Program-made: the position numbers and the translations under genes
Shown: positions 7,595 through 16,864 of the stretch, in pieces
Position numbering within the stretch: the stretch's first letter is position 1
How the letters are laid out: each line of letters starts with the position of its first letter
Assembly: GCA_902573015.1 (NCBI GenBank)
Contig: CACGIE010000013.1
Location: 1-34,703, forward strand
Origin: an uncultured Candidatus Poseidoniales archaeon
Lineage (GTDB): Archaea > Thermoplasmatota > Poseidoniia > Poseidoniales > Thalassarchaeaceae
Direction of reading: 5' to 3'
Length of the DNA stretch: 34,703 nucleotides
The notes under the pieces: model-generated
Database searches by the model: none
The model's input: the letters and a program-made list of their open reading frames with translations, nothing else
Told to the model about the DNA's origin: nothing

Positions 7595-9592
7595 CTATTG
7601 TGAGAATATTTTAGGATGCCAAGATGTGATTTTACCTGTGAATGCACTGGTCATTACCGTTAGAGGACTTGCAAGATACAGCTTTCCTGGCCCAGAGCGA
7701 CCCTGGAAGTTCCTATTTATCGCAGATACAGTGACTTGTTCTGGATTGTCGCTTACTCCGGGGCCTGCACCGATGCAAGCACCACAACCAGGATCGATGA
7801 GCTTGACACCAACCTTCTCGAATATCGATGTCCAACCCATCTCCAATGAGAGATCCTTCACTGACTTTGAGCCGAATTGGATGTAGCAGTCAACTCCATC
7901 TGCAATTACAAGACCTTCTCTAAGTGCTGCTTCGCATACCATGGCATAGTACGAGAAGTCATCATCCTTACCCGCAGTGCATGAACCTGCATAGGCGATG
8001 TCTATCGGAACCTCCCCTAATTCGTCAATGTAGGCCCCGTTTGTAGGATCAGAAGGAACTCCTTCGTCAGGATCTCCAGGATGTGCTACCATTGGCCGGA
8101 TTTCTGCTAGGTCGATCTCATGAATTCCTCCATCGTAGACCGCGCATTCATCAGGTAGGACAAATCTACTCCTGATATCCCCTTCATCCATGTGCTCCCG
8201 TCTGGATAGAAGCCAATCGACTGTGATGTCGTCTGCCTCACATATACCGGTCTTCGCACTACACTCTGTAGCCATATTACACAATGTTGCTCTTTCATCC
8301 ATAGATAGGCTTGCAAGTCCCGGACCGCCGAATTCCATGCTTCTATCCAGAGTCTCAGACTCCGCAGCAAAACGCCAGAGAATATGGAGAATTATGTCTT
8401 TAGCGGTACAGCCCGGATCTAACTCGCCCATCAATTCGAAACGAATACTTTCTGGGACCTTGACGAACGCGAATTGATTATGAATAAGGTTAGCATATTC
8501 GGTGGAACCCACTCCATATGCCAGTGCATTCGAAGCGCCTCCCATGCAAGTGTGCGAATCGGTCGCCTGGATGAAGTCGCCAACATCGATGAACTCTTCT
8601 CTCGCAACTTGGTGGCATATTCCTGGACTCACCCCATCCTTAGCAGAATAGTCTCTCACTCCGGTGTACTCTTGAAAGAAATTCTGCATATCCCTCAGGG
8701 TCTGTATCTTGTCAGTGAATTTCCCAAATCTTGGAACGCCAGTAGCGTAAAGCAGATGATCCTCAAAAACAGCGAATTTAGAGGGATTTGGAATCTTGTA
8801 GTCGTTTCCGTATTCCTCTTCGAGGAATGTATGTACCTGAGCAGTAGTGAACTCGTGAGAATAGCCTCCATCGACCTGTGCTAGAACAGCATCCCCAGGT
8901 TTCACGAATTTTCTTGTCTTATCGTCCCCCAGTAGTTTGTTTGACACTAATTTCTCTATCATCGTCATCGGGCGCTCTTTAGTGTCAAATTCTGGGAGAG
9001 AAACTTCTCCCTCCTTCATCCTCTTAGCGAATGGCAATATCCCTCCGTTCTCCAGAATCAATCTACTCACTGGGTCGTACTTCTCGGTAAACTCAGTCAG
9101 AGGCACACTTTCGCCGTCCTGAAGCCTACTTAGGATCGAGTGATCCCCCATGAGCTGCCCAAGATTCAGGTTGTTTCGTTCATGTATTGGTGCAAATGAG
9201 GCCGCAATCACGATCCTGATTCCCGACCACCTCTCACACTGAGGCGCCGTCTCTCTGCTTGATCCAGTACCCTTTCTATGTCCGGAGACGATTACTTCGA
9301 AGCCACCGTCAATCAAAGCTCTGGGCTCGAACACCCTTCGACCATCGTGTATTAGCCCAGCATATGCATTTTCAGCTATCGTTGCAGGGTCGTAATCGAA
9401 GCATACCCAAGCCGGAGTCATCACATCTGTATTGATGTCATCGAGAAGATCATCCACTGACAAATCTTCCATTCGCAGGTCCAATCCTTCGTACAGTTGC
9501 TTTCGAATCAACTCCAGATCCTTTGTTAGGAACAGAACTCTCTTTCCTGAAGTGAGGCCTATCCTCTCTGGCGGCCACATTCCTTCAGACAT
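7595..9592 (-). CDS. Aconitase/isopropylmalate dehydratase-family hydro-lyase, single chain with N-terminal swivel domain
   Basis: A 4Fe-4S hydro-lyase, probably aconitase, since isocitrate dehydrogenase is encoded nearby; isopropylmalate or homoaconitate isomerisation cannot be excluded. Start chosen at ATG 9592 (MSEGMWPPER) because GAGGGGG lies 5-10 nt upstream; GTG at 9631 would add 13 residues. The 665-residue chain begins with a LeuD-like swivel domain: DDINTDVMTP (51-60) and the substrate loop GTGSSRETAP (108-117). The LeuC-like catalytic region follows: TDSHTCMGGAS (344-354), cluster ligands C538 (GSCTAGK), C603 and C606 (PGCGACIG), then NRNFQGRSGPG. Swivel-first order recalls AcnB, but the AcnB HEAT-like domain is absent. 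Classical AcnA and mitochondrial aconitase have the swivel last; LeuC/LeuD are separate chains. Confidence 0.88.
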   Translation of the reverse strand: MSEGMWPPERIGLTSGKRVLFLTKDLELIRKQLYEGLDLRMEDLSVDDLLDDINTDVMTPAWVCFDYDPATIAENAYAGLIHDGRRVFEPRALIDGGFEVIVSGHRKGTGSSRETAPQCERWSGIRIVIAASFAPIHERNNLNLGQLMGDHSILSRLQDGESVPLTEFTEKYDPVSRLILENGGILPFAKRMKEGEVSLPEFDTKERPMTMIEKLVSNKLLGDDKTRKFVKPGDAVLAQVDGGYSHEFTTAQVHTFLEEEYGNDYKIPNPSKFAVFEDHLLYATGVPRFGKFTDKIQTLRDMQNFFQEYTGVRDYSAKDGVSPGICHQVAREEFIDVGDFIQATDSHTCMGGASNALAYGVGSTEYANLIHNQFAFVKVPESIRFELMGELDPGCTAKDIILHILWRFAAESETLDRSMEFGGPGLASLSMDERATLCNMATECSAKTGICEADDITVDWLLSRREHMDEGDIRSRFVLPDECAVYDGGIHEIDLAEIRPMVAHPGDPDEGVPSDPTNGAYIDELGEVPIDIAYAGSCTAGKDDDFSYYAMVCEAALREGLVIADGVDCYIQFGSKSVKDLSLEMGWTSIFEKVGVKLIDPGCGACIGAGPGVSDNPEQVTVSAINRNFQGRSGPGKLYLASPLTVMTSAFTGKITSWHPKIFSQ

Positions 9593-9631
9593 CGTCCCCC
9601 TCACACGTGCCAGTGAACGTTCGTATTTCAC

Positions 9632-9755
9632 GATTCTCGATGATTAGTTATGTCTAAACTTGCTCCAGAAGAGAACACATTAGAAACATTATAACCTTAA
9701 ATAAGATGTCCTTTGCGAATTTAATACCTTTTATTGAAAAGGGGGTGAGGATGTA
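9632..9755. promoter_or_regulatory. Divergent promoter region between the aconitase-family gene and TFB
   Basis: On the plus strand CCTTAAATAAG (9695-9705) is a TATA-like box with a preceding purine stretch. It predicts a TFB transcript beginning near 9725-9735. GGGGGTGAGG at 9741-9750 is a strong ribosome binding site for the ATG at 9756. The minus-strand gene needs its own promoter here; the AT-rich part around 9640-9690 is the likely place but shows no clear box. Confidence 0.5.
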
Positions 9756-10679
9756 ATGTCATACCTTGTTGAAGACACCGTGAAATGTGATGAATGTGGA
9801 AGCCGAAATCTGAGTAAAGACGAATCCAGAGGAGAAGTGGTCTGCGATGACTGTGGACTGGTGCTGGAGGACAAGGTGATTGACCAGGGCGCTGAGTGGC
9901 GTGTGTTCAGTCCCGAACAGGGAGATCAACGAGCCAGAACCGGTGCCCCTATGACAGTCATGCTACATGACAAGGGACTTTCCACGGACATCGATTGGCA
10001 GAACAAGGACTACTCCGGTAAGTCGATTTCTAGTAGATACCGAAGCCAATTCTACAGAATGAGGAAATGGCAGAAGCGCTCTCGAGTGAGCAATGCCACG
10101 GAGCGAAACAAGGCCATGGCACTGGCAGAGCTGGACAGGATGGCAAGTAGGCTCGATCTTCCTAAGACCATCAGAGAGACCGCTGCAGTAACTTACGGAA
10201 AGGCGGTCGATGCAAGGCTTATCCGTGGTAGGTCCATTGAGGGAGTCGCGGCCGCGAGCCTATATGCCGCATGCAGAATTTGTGAGAATCCGCGCACTCT
10301 GGATGAAATTGGGGAGGCTAGCAGAACCGGTAGAAAGGAGATTGGTCGTACCTACCGATTCATGGTCAGGGAACTGAGGATGAAGATTCCCCCAACCAAG
10401 CCTGAGGACTACATCCCTAGATTCTGTTCGGGGCTTGATCTGGATGCAGAAGTACAGGCCAAGGCGTACGAGTTGATTGCGGCTGCACAGGAAAAGGAAT
10501 TGACCAGCGGTCGGGGACCAACCGGTATCGCCGCCTCAATCATCTACATCGCTAGCGTTCTTTGTGGGAAGAGAAGGACCCAGAGAGAGGTTGCCGAGGT
10601 AGCCGGAGTAACGGAAGTTACAATCCGGAACAGGTACAAGGAACTCATTCAGAATCTGAACATAGAACTTGAGATTTGA
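9756..10679 (+). CDS. tfb: Transcription initiation factor IIB (TFB)
   Basis: General transcription factor that recruits RNA polymerase to TBP-bound promoters. It has 307 residues, the normal length. The N-terminal zinc ribbon uses C11, C14, C30 and C33 (KCDECGS and VCDDCGL). The B-reader segment follows ([19 protein letters not shown]). Two cyclin-fold repeats occupy about 115-200 and 210-300, with characteristic phrases [18 protein letters not shown] and [14 protein letters not shown]; the recognition helix [13 protein letters not shown] lies in the second repeat and reads the BRE. It converges with the ribonucleotide reductase gene after 8 nt. Archaea often have several TFB copies; whether this is the main one is not visible here. 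Confidence 0.97.
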   Translation: MSYLVEDTVKCDECGSRNLSKDESRGEVVCDDCGLVLEDKVIDQGAEWRVFSPEQGDQRARTGAPMTVMLHDKGLSTDIDWQNKDYSGKSISSRYRSQFYRMRKWQKRSRVSNATERNKAMALAELDRMASRLDLPKTIRETAAVTYGKAVDARLIRGRSIEGVAAASLYAACRICENPRTLDEIGEASRTGRKEIGRTYRFMVRELRMKIPPTKPEDYIPRFCSGLDLDAEVQAKAYELIAAAQEKELTSGRGPTGIAASIIYIASVLCGKRRTQREVAEVAGVTEVTIRNRYKELIQNLNIELEI

Positions 10680-10687
10680 TTTCTTGA

Positions 10688-13600
10688 TCATGAGCAACCG
10701 GTCGTAGAGCCACACTCGTTGCATTTCAGACAAGTGCCGTTCCTGACCATCTGGCTGCCTCCGCAGTCTTCACAGATGTCGCCTGTGAAACCTCTCTCCC
10801 TCGCAGCCTGCCTGGTCCTCGCATCAACATCTCCCACTGCTGCTTCTAGGGTCATCTGAACCTCGCGCCTCTCGCCCTGGCTCCGAGACAGTCCCTGCTC
10901 TGTCACCTCTGGTCTGCTGATGGAGAACGGGTTCAGGTCCTCCTCATCCAGAGGAACATGAGCGAGATCGTCCCTACCGGCATACTCGATTGCGAGCTCG
11001 CGGAACACCCAGTCGATGATGCTGGATGACATCTTCACACGTCCACTGCCTCCCTCTATCATTCCGCTTGGCTCGAACTTGGTGAATGTGAATGACTTCA
11101 CGAACGCATCAATGGGCACTCCGTGCTGTAAACCGATAGACACCGCGATAGCGAACTGGGATAGAAGGGCCCTCCAAGCGGCGCCTTCCTTGGAGGTAAG
11201 CAGGAAGATCTCGCCGAGCTTGCCGTCTTCGTATTCCCCGGTGATGAGACGTACGCTGTGACCGCCTACTCTGGCCTTGAAGTTCGCCCCCCTCTTTCTG
11301 TGGGGCAGCGGCCTCTTGGAAGCGATATAGTTCTCAACAAGCGCCTTTGCAACAGGCATCGCCACCGGCTCTGGAAGTGGAAGGGCGCTCACGGCCTCCT
11401 CCACCATCTTCTCGACAACGCTCCCCCCCTCATCTTCCTCATCCAGGTCCATGGAGTCAACTAGTTGACTCATCAAGGGCTGTGAAAGCTTGCTACCATC
11501 CCTGTAAACAGCGCAGGCTTTGTTCATCGTGGCGTGGCTAAGGTTGTATGCTTCTCTAACGTCCTCTATTGAACAGTCCGATGGCATATTGATCGTCTTT
11601 GAAATCGCTCCCGAGATGAAGGGTTGCGCGGCAGCCATCATGTTTACGTGACCCGAAGGAGCAATAGAACGGACCCCAGCTCCCGATGGCTGAGCACAGT
11701 CAAAAATCGGCAGGTGTTCGTCCTTCAGGCCTGGAGCACCTTCAATGGTGTTCCGACCGATAATCTCCGTGTTTGCAACCTCAATTTCTTCGTTTGTCAT
11801 GCCAATATGGGCGAGAGTGTCGAACCATGGGTTACTGCATTTCTCATTGCCGTCTTCGTCCAGGTAGAAATCACCCTCTGTCAATCCGAGATTTTCGACA
11901 CAGAACTCTTTTCCGAGAATGTCCGGTGAGAAAGCGTTCCTAACATGGAATACTTTTGGCAGCTCAGATTCAATTTCAGATAATTTTTCGGAGGTCATTC
12001 CAGCGTTGCTTAGTAGCTCATGGGGTATTGATGGACTCAGTCTGCCAGTTCCGACGACATACTCCTCTATCCCTTTCGCTTCTGACTTTGAGTAACCAAG
12101 TCTGGACAAAGCACTTGGCAGTCCTTGGTTGATAATCCTCAGAGAGCCACCCCCTGCAAGTTGCTTGTACTGCACCATAGAGAACTGGGGCTCGATTCCT
12201 GTGGTATCCGCTCCCATTACGAGACCAATTGTTCCCGTTGGAGCTATTACCGTCGTCTGGGCATTCCTGAAACCATGTTCCTCACCCTGCATTACTGCTC
12301 GATCCCAGCAGCTTCTAGCGGCTTCTAACAGATCCTTGGGACACTTCTTGGAGTCTATTCCCATTGGTGATACTGTTATCCCTTCGTATTCTTCAGCAGG
12401 AGCATCATATGCAGCTCTTCGATGATTTCTCATCACGCGCAGCATATCATCAGAATTACGATCGTAGTCCGGAAAGGGGCCGAGGTATGAGGCCATTTCC
12501 GCACTGGTGGCATATGATTCCCCGCACATTATTGCAGTTATAGCCCCACATATTGAGAAGGCCCTCTCGTCATCATACGGGATTCCCATGTGGGTCAGTA
12601 GGGATCCGATATTGCAGTAACCCAGTCCAAGAGTTCTGTAATCATAGGAGCCCTTTGCTATTGACTCAGAGGGGAACTGAGCCATTAGGACACTGATTTC
12701 CAGGGTAGCAGTCCATACTCTTACACTGTGCTTGAAGTCTTCAATCTGGAATGTATGACTATCTAGATCGTAATAATGTAGCAGGTTAATACTCGCCAGA
12801 TTACAAGCAGTGTCATCTAGGAACATGTACTCAGAACACGGGTTTGACCCATTGATTCTGCCTGCTTGGGGGCATGTGTGCCATTCGTTTATTGTGGTGT
12901 CGAACTGCACTCCGGGGTCCGCACAAGCCCAAGCGGTGTAGGCAATTTTGTCCCACAGCGCCTTGGCATCCACAGTTCTACAAGGAACAGCATCCCTTCC
13001 TTCGTCTGCAGCAGCATCCCTTTCCGTCCTGAAATAGAGGTTCCATTCATCCCCAGATTGCACAGCATCCATGAACGAGTTAGGGACTCTGACCGAATTG
13101 TTGCTGTTTTGACCGGATACCGTGGTGTAGGCCTCGCCTTGCCAATCAGTGTCTAGGACCTCAAATTCCATACCTTTCCAACCTTGTTCGGCTAGATCGA
13201 CAATCCTTTTGATGTGAGCTTGCGGTACACTGTCATGGATGGCCTTGACCATAGCTTTCCTGAGTCCAGAGTTCGTTTTCTGATCGAACCTCCCTTCATC
13301 ACTATCAAATGACCAAATAGACTCCATTATGGAGTCGGCGTGCTTCTGTAGGATCGTGCTTCCGATTACTAGAGCCGAGACTTTCTCTTCTTCAGAGGGT
13401 TTCCAGTCTATGTACTCCTCAATATCTGGGTGGTCCATGTCGAGAGTGACCATTTTTGCCGCTCTCCTGGTAGTTCCTCCGGATTTTATTGCTCCAGCCG
13501 CTCTATCACCAATCTTGAGGAAAGACAGGAGACCGCTGGATGTTCCTCCGCCTGAAAGTGGCTCCCCTTTCCCTCTAATGTTAGAGAAGTTGGATCCAGT

Positions 13601-14344
13601 ACCAGATCCGTACTTGAAAAGAAGCGCCTCTCTGTTCCAGAGCCCCATGATTGAGTCTGTCCCTCCCACTAGTGAATCAGATACTGACTGGATGAAACAA
13701 GCATGGGGCTGAGGGTGCTCATATGCATTGGTAGATTTCCCTAGCTCTCCCGTATCTGGATCTACGTAACTATGGCCTTGAGCCGGGCCTTCGATTCCAT
13801 ATGCCCAATACAGCCCTGTGTTGAACCACTGGGGGCTGTTAGGTGCGGATCTCTGACTTGCAATCAGGTAGCACATCTCATCGAAGTACGCGCGGGCATC
13901 AGCCTCGCTTGCGAAGTATCCGTACTTCCAGCCCCAGTAGGTCCAGGTCCCTGCGAGCCGACGGAAGAGCTGTCTTCCATCAATCTCACCACCCATTCTT
14001 TCAGCGGCATCCATAGTCTGAAGCCGCTCGTGATCTGGCTCACTTCGCTGTAGCCAGATTGGAACGTCGTCCTCGGGAACGGTGCGAAGATACTTCGGAA
14101 CCCCCGCCTTTCGGAGATACTTCTGAGCACAGACCGTCCCCGGCACTCCAGAGAATCCGGAAGGCAACTTCACGCCTTCTAATGAGTCAGCCATGGACCC
14201 GTCTGGGTTCCTGATCTGAACATCCATCTCGATCCATTCGAACGACTCGAACGGATCCTGCCCTGCAGATGTGAACCTTCTCTCGATGACCAAACCGCTC
14301 TCAGATTCTACAGTGCTCTCAGAGGACTTAATTTTCGTCTGCAT
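10688..14344 (-). CDS. nrdJ: Adenosylcobalamin-dependent (class II) ribonucleotide reductase
   Basis: Reduces ribonucleotides to deoxyribonucleotides using a radical generated from adenosylcobalamin, independent of oxygen. It has 1,218 residues from ATG 14344, preceded by GGGAGGA. The reductase pair is C216 (HACFIQSV) and C514 (DTACNLASINL); the radical cysteine is C503 in NPCSEYM. A phosphate-binding loop appears in TVIAPTGTIGLVMGAD. The C-terminus has two CxxC pairs (CEDCGG and CLKCNECG) and ends CGSTTGCS, the flexible-tail thiols that re-reduce the active site. The N-terminal segment (RRFTSAGQDPFESFEW, then QKYLRKAGVPKYL) and overall length match the long NrdJ type best known from alphaproteobacteria, so bacterial ancestry is possible. 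The PduO-type adenosyltransferase at 18363-18980 could supply its cofactor. Confidence 0.95.
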   Translation of the reverse strand: MQTKIKSSESTVESESGLVIERRFTSAGQDPFESFEWIEMDVQIRNPDGSMADSLEGVKLPSGFSGVPGTVCAQKYLRKAGVPKYLRTVPEDDVPIWLQRSEPDHERLQTMDAAERMGGEIDGRQLFRRLAGTWTYWGWKYGYFASEADARAYFDEMCYLIASQRSAPNSPQWFNTGLYWAYGIEGPAQGHSYVDPDTGELGKSTNAYEHPQPHACFIQSVSDSLVGGTDSIMGLWNREALLFKYGSGTGSNFSNIRGKGEPLSGGGTSSGLLSFLKIGDRAAGAIKSGGTTRRAAKMVTLDMDHPDIEEYIDWKPSEEEKVSALVIGSTILQKHADSIMESIWSFDSDEGRFDQKTNSGLRKAMVKAIHDSVPQAHIKRIVDLAEQGWKGMEFEVLDTDWQGEAYTTVSGQNSNNSVRVPNSFMDAVQSGDEWNLYFRTERDAAADEGRDAVPCRTVDAKALWDKIAYTAWACADPGVQFDTTINEWHTCPQAGRINGSNPCSEYMFLDDTACNLASINLLHYYDLDSHTFQIEDFKHSVRVWTATLEISVLMAQFPSESIAKGSYDYRTLGLGYCNIGSLLTHMGIPYDDERAFSICGAITAIMCGESYATSAEMASYLGPFPDYDRNSDDMLRVMRNHRRAAYDAPAEEYEGITVSPMGIDSKKCPKDLLEAARSCWDRAVMQGEEHGFRNAQTTVIAPTGTIGLVMGADTTGIEPQFSMVQYKQLAGGGSLRIINQGLPSALSRLGYSKSEAKGIEEYVVGTGRLSPSIPHELLSNAGMTSEKLSEIESELPKVFHVRNAFSPDILGKEFCVENLGLTEGDFYLDEDGNEKCSNPWFDTLAHIGMTNEEIEVANTEIIGRNTIEGAPGLKDEHLPIFDCAQPSGAGVRSIAPSGHVNMMAAAQPFISGAISKTINMPSDCSIEDVREAYNLSHATMNKACAVYRDGSKLSQPLMSQLVDSMDLDEEDEGGSVVEKMVEEAVSALPLPEPVAMPVAKALVENYIASKRPLPHRKRGANFKARVGGHSVRLITGEYEDGKLGEIFLLTSKEGAAWRALLSQFAIAVSIGLQHGVPIDAFVKSFTFTKFEPSGMIEGGSGRVKMSSSIIDWVFRELAIEYAGRDDLAHVPLDEEDLNPFSISRPEVTEQGLSRSQGERREVQMTLEAAVGDVDARTRQAARERGFTGDICEDCGGSQMVRNGTCLKCNECGSTTGCS

Positions 14345-14414
14345 TGTATCTTCCTCCCATATTGCTAGGTCGAGAATGCTCCCGGCCGCGCAAGGGATTT
14401 GCTCTTCCGGATGG

Positions 14415-14444
14415 GGGGTGTTTAATGCTTAGGTTAGAACCTAA
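14415..14444 (-). promoter_or_regulatory. nrdJ promoter region with inverted repeat TTAGGTT-AG-AACCTAA
   Basis: Perfect 7-bp arms at 14429-14435 and 14438-14444 are separated by AG. Beside them on the minus strand lies a weak TATA-like ATTAAAC (about 14420-14426), about 75 nt before the nrdJ start. A repeat next to the TATA element suggests control of reductase synthesis, but no known regulator site matches. Confidence 0.4.
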
Positions 14445-14505
14445 CTCTAGGAGGTCCGTTTTCACGAAAATTTTGACAATACCATTTTCTTGAGTGGATA
14501 GAATC

Positions 14506-14940
14506 TCAGGAATTCATTTGAAGAGACCACGCCAATTCGGCACCGGAACGTGTAATCATTATTCCAACACTACAGTGCTTCTCGTGGCTACTTTCAATAA
14601 GCCTCCTCACCAATTCCTCCGGTACATCGCCTTTCACAATGTACCTCATTCTTACGGATGTGAATACCTTAGGCGACTCATCTGCTCTATCTGCTTCGAT
14701 TTCAACCTTGATGAACTCGAGATTTTCCTTTCTATGTTTCAGACCGTCAATAACGTCAATCAGAGAACAGGCAGCATGACCGTGAAGTACCATTTCCATT
14801 GGACTGGGTGATTCAGAATCGTAAATACCGAAGGTTTTCCCTGCGCCGGTAGTTCCGGTATAGCCATTAGTTCCGGTCCACACTACTTCTCCATTCATAC
14901 TCCTTCGAAACAATGCACCCCCTTGAAGGGTTGGCTTCAT
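14506..14940 (-). CDS. OsmC/Ohr-family protein (thiol peroxidase-like)
   Basis: A 144-residue protein of the OsmC superfamily, whose members reduce organic hydroperoxides with two cysteines. The key residues are C58 in [12 protein letters not shown] and C123 in HEKHCSVGI, with the usual spacing of ~60 residues; the phrase [15 protein letters not shown] is the family signature. The substrate is not predictable, since many family members are annotated only as OsmC-like. Start placed at ATG 14940; ATG 14898 is an alternative but its AAGGAG motif is too close to the start. It is divergent from isocitrate dehydrogenase with a very short shared promoter region, and 161 nt upstream of nrdJ on the same strand. 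Confidence 0.88.
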   Translation of the reverse strand: MKPTLQGGALFRRSMNGEVVWTGTNGYTGTTGAGKTFGIYDSESPSPMEMVLHGHAACSLIDVIDGLKHRKENLEFIKVEIEADRADESPKVFTSVRMRYIVKGDVPEELVRRLIESSHEKHCSVGIMITRSGAELAWSLQMNS

Positions 14941-14973
14941 CTATCACTTTCTAGTCCGAGTAGATTGGTGGAC

Positions 14974-16203
14974 ATGTCAGAGGGAGAACAAATATCAATT
15001 TCTAATGGGGAATTGGAAGTCCCCAACAACCCCGTGATTCATTTTATTGAAGGGGATGGGATTGGTGTAGATATTACCCCTGTGATGATCGATGTCGTTG
15101 ATAGTTCAGTTGAATTAGCATATTCAGGAGACAGGAAGATCCACTGGAGAGAAGTACTAGCCGGACAGAAAGCATTCGACTCCACTGGGGAATGGCTTCC
15201 CGAGGAAACCAAGAAGTCAATGAGAGAGAACCTGATTTCTATCAAAGGCCCATTAACTACTCCAGTTGGAGGAGGGATTAGAAGCTTAAACGTGGCACTT
15301 AGACAGCAATTGGATCTATTCGCTTGTGTTAGACCGGTGAGATGGTTTGACGGAACTCCTAGTCCAGTAAAGGACCCAGGCTCTGTTGATATGGTGATAT
15401 TCAGAGAAAATAGCGAGGATGTCTACGCGGGGATAGAGTGGGAGGCCGGTAGTCCAGAGGTTGGAAAGCTCATAGATTTCCTTCAGAACGAGATGGGTGT
15501 TGACAAAATCCGATTTCCAGACACATCTGGTTTGGGTATCAAGCCCATTAGTGAACAAGGAACTTCTAGGATAGTCAGAGCCGCGATTAAGTATGCAATA
15601 GAAAACGACAGGGGCAGCGTCACACTGGTGCACAAAGGTAACATCATGAAGTTCACCGAGGGGGGTTTCAGGGATTGGGGCTACGGTATCGCGAAGACGG
15701 AGTTTGGTGCATCCGAGATCGATGGGGGACCATGGTGCTCATTTCCGAACCCGAATACAGGGACTGAGATAATTGTGAAGGACGTAATTGCGGATGCGAT
15801 GCTTCAACAGATCTTGACGCGACCTAGAGAATATGAGGTACTGGCCACTATGAATCTGAATGGTGACTACATCTCAGATGCACTAGCCGCACAAGTGGGG
15901 GGAATCGGCATTGCTCCAGGTGCTAACATCAACTATGACACGGGTGTAGCAATTTTCGAGGCTACTCACGGCACCGCTCCTAAGTATGCGGGACAGGACA
16001 AGGTTAACCCCGGAAGCCTGATTCTGTCTGCAGAGATGATGCTCAGGCATATGGGTTGGACAGAATCAGCAGATTTGATTGTGAAGGGTATGGGGGGAGC
16101 GATTTCCTCTAAGAAAGTGACATATGACTTTGAGAGACTAATGGAAGACGCCTCCCTACTTTCCTGTTCAGAATTCGGTCGAGCAATCGTGTCTCATATG
16201 TAG
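14974..16203 (+). CDS. icd: NADP+-dependent isocitrate dehydrogenase
   Basis: Oxidises isocitrate to 2-oxoglutarate in the TCA cycle. Start chosen at ATG 14974 (MSEGEQISI), preceded by GGTGG; a TTG at 14923 would add 17 residues and overlap the divergent OsmC-like gene. It has 409 residues, the length of E. coli Icd. The isocitrate-binding loop [20 protein letters not shown] contains the Ser/Asn pair that binds substrate. Metal and substrate residues continue in [13 protein letters not shown] and [13 protein letters not shown]. The coenzyme region [17 protein letters not shown] has the Lys-Tyr pair that selects NADP+ in E. coli. Close resemblance to bacterial Icd is evident. It is followed 7 nt later by a methyltransferase gene. 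Confidence 0.95.
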   Translation: MSEGEQISISNGELEVPNNPVIHFIEGDGIGVDITPVMIDVVDSSVELAYSGDRKIHWREVLAGQKAFDSTGEWLPEETKKSMRENLISIKGPLTTPVGGGIRSLNVALRQQLDLFACVRPVRWFDGTPSPVKDPGSVDMVIFRENSEDVYAGIEWEAGSPEVGKLIDFLQNEMGVDKIRFPDTSGLGIKPISEQGTSRIVRAAIKYAIENDRGSVTLVHKGNIMKFTEGGFRDWGYGIAKTEFGASEIDGGPWCSFPNPNTGTEIIVKDVIADAMLQQILTRPREYEVLATMNLNGDYISDALAAQVGGIGIAPGANINYDTGVAIFEATHGTAPKYAGQDKVNPGSLILSAEMMLRHMGWTESADLIVKGMGGAISSKKVTYDFERLMEDASLLSCSEFGRAIVSHM

Positions 16204-16210
16204 GTCTTAG

Positions 16211-16864
16211 ATGATGGATGAAGCAAGAGAGAGGATGCTTGAGATTTATACTACTTCAGAGAATTCCAATGACCCCCTATCCTGGTTCGAGGAGCTCTAC
16301 TGCAGCTCTCTAAGAGACAGGAGCCTGATTCCTTGGGATTGGATGGAACCTCACCCTTTCTTAGTAGAATGGATAGAAGAAAATCAGCATACTGGGCGCG
16401 CTCTGGTTGTTGGCTCCGGTCTGGGAGAGGATGCAGCATTCCTACATGAGAAAGGATGGAAAGTGACAGCGTTTGATGTATCTGAGTCAGCAGTTGAATG
16501 GGCAAGTCAATTGCACAAGGGGAAAGAGATTGATTGGTTGGTTGGAGACCTTGTTCATCCCGAAGAGAGGTGGATGGGGGCTTTCGATCTAGTCCTTGAG
16601 GTACATATTCTACAAGCAATCCCCGAAGAAATCAGAAACAGCGCCTACAGGAACCTATCTCCGCTTCTAGATAGACACGGGCTCCTGATGTGCATAGGTA
16701 GGTTGGCAGACGGTCTAGAAGAGGAGAATGACACTCCACCCTGGCCACTTTCTAGAGACTTCATACTAGAAATCGGCGAGGGACTATCGGAAGTAGAGTT
16801 CTACACTGCCGAAGTTCCAGATAAGGAGGAAATTAGATACAGAGCAGTCTGGAAAAGGGACTGA
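16211..16864 (+). CDS. Class I SAM-dependent methyltransferase (TPMT-like)
   Basis: A 217-residue methyltransferase with a Rossmann-like SAM site: motif I is RALVVGSGLGEDAAFL (63-78), the ribose-binding acidic residue is D89 in VTAFDVSESAV, and motif IV is GAFDLVLEVHILQAIP. The layout (short aromatic N-terminal helix, WFEELY, then PWDW) recalls thiopurine methyltransferase-like and other small-molecule methyltransferases. The substrate cannot be read. It starts 7 nt after icd and is probably co-transcribed. Its stop (TGA, 16862-16864) directly abuts the stop of the convergent DHH gene. Confidence 0.82.
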   Translation: MMDEARERMLEIYTTSENSNDPLSWFEELYCSSLRDRSLIPWDWMEPHPFLVEWIEENQHTGRALVVGSGLGEDAAFLHEKGWKVTAFDVSESAVEWASQLHKGKEIDWLVGDLVHPEERWMGAFDLVLEVHILQAIPEEIRNSAYRNLSPLLDRHGLLMCIGRLADGLEEENDTPPWPLSRDFILEIGEGLSEVEFYTAEVPDKEEIRYRAVWKRD

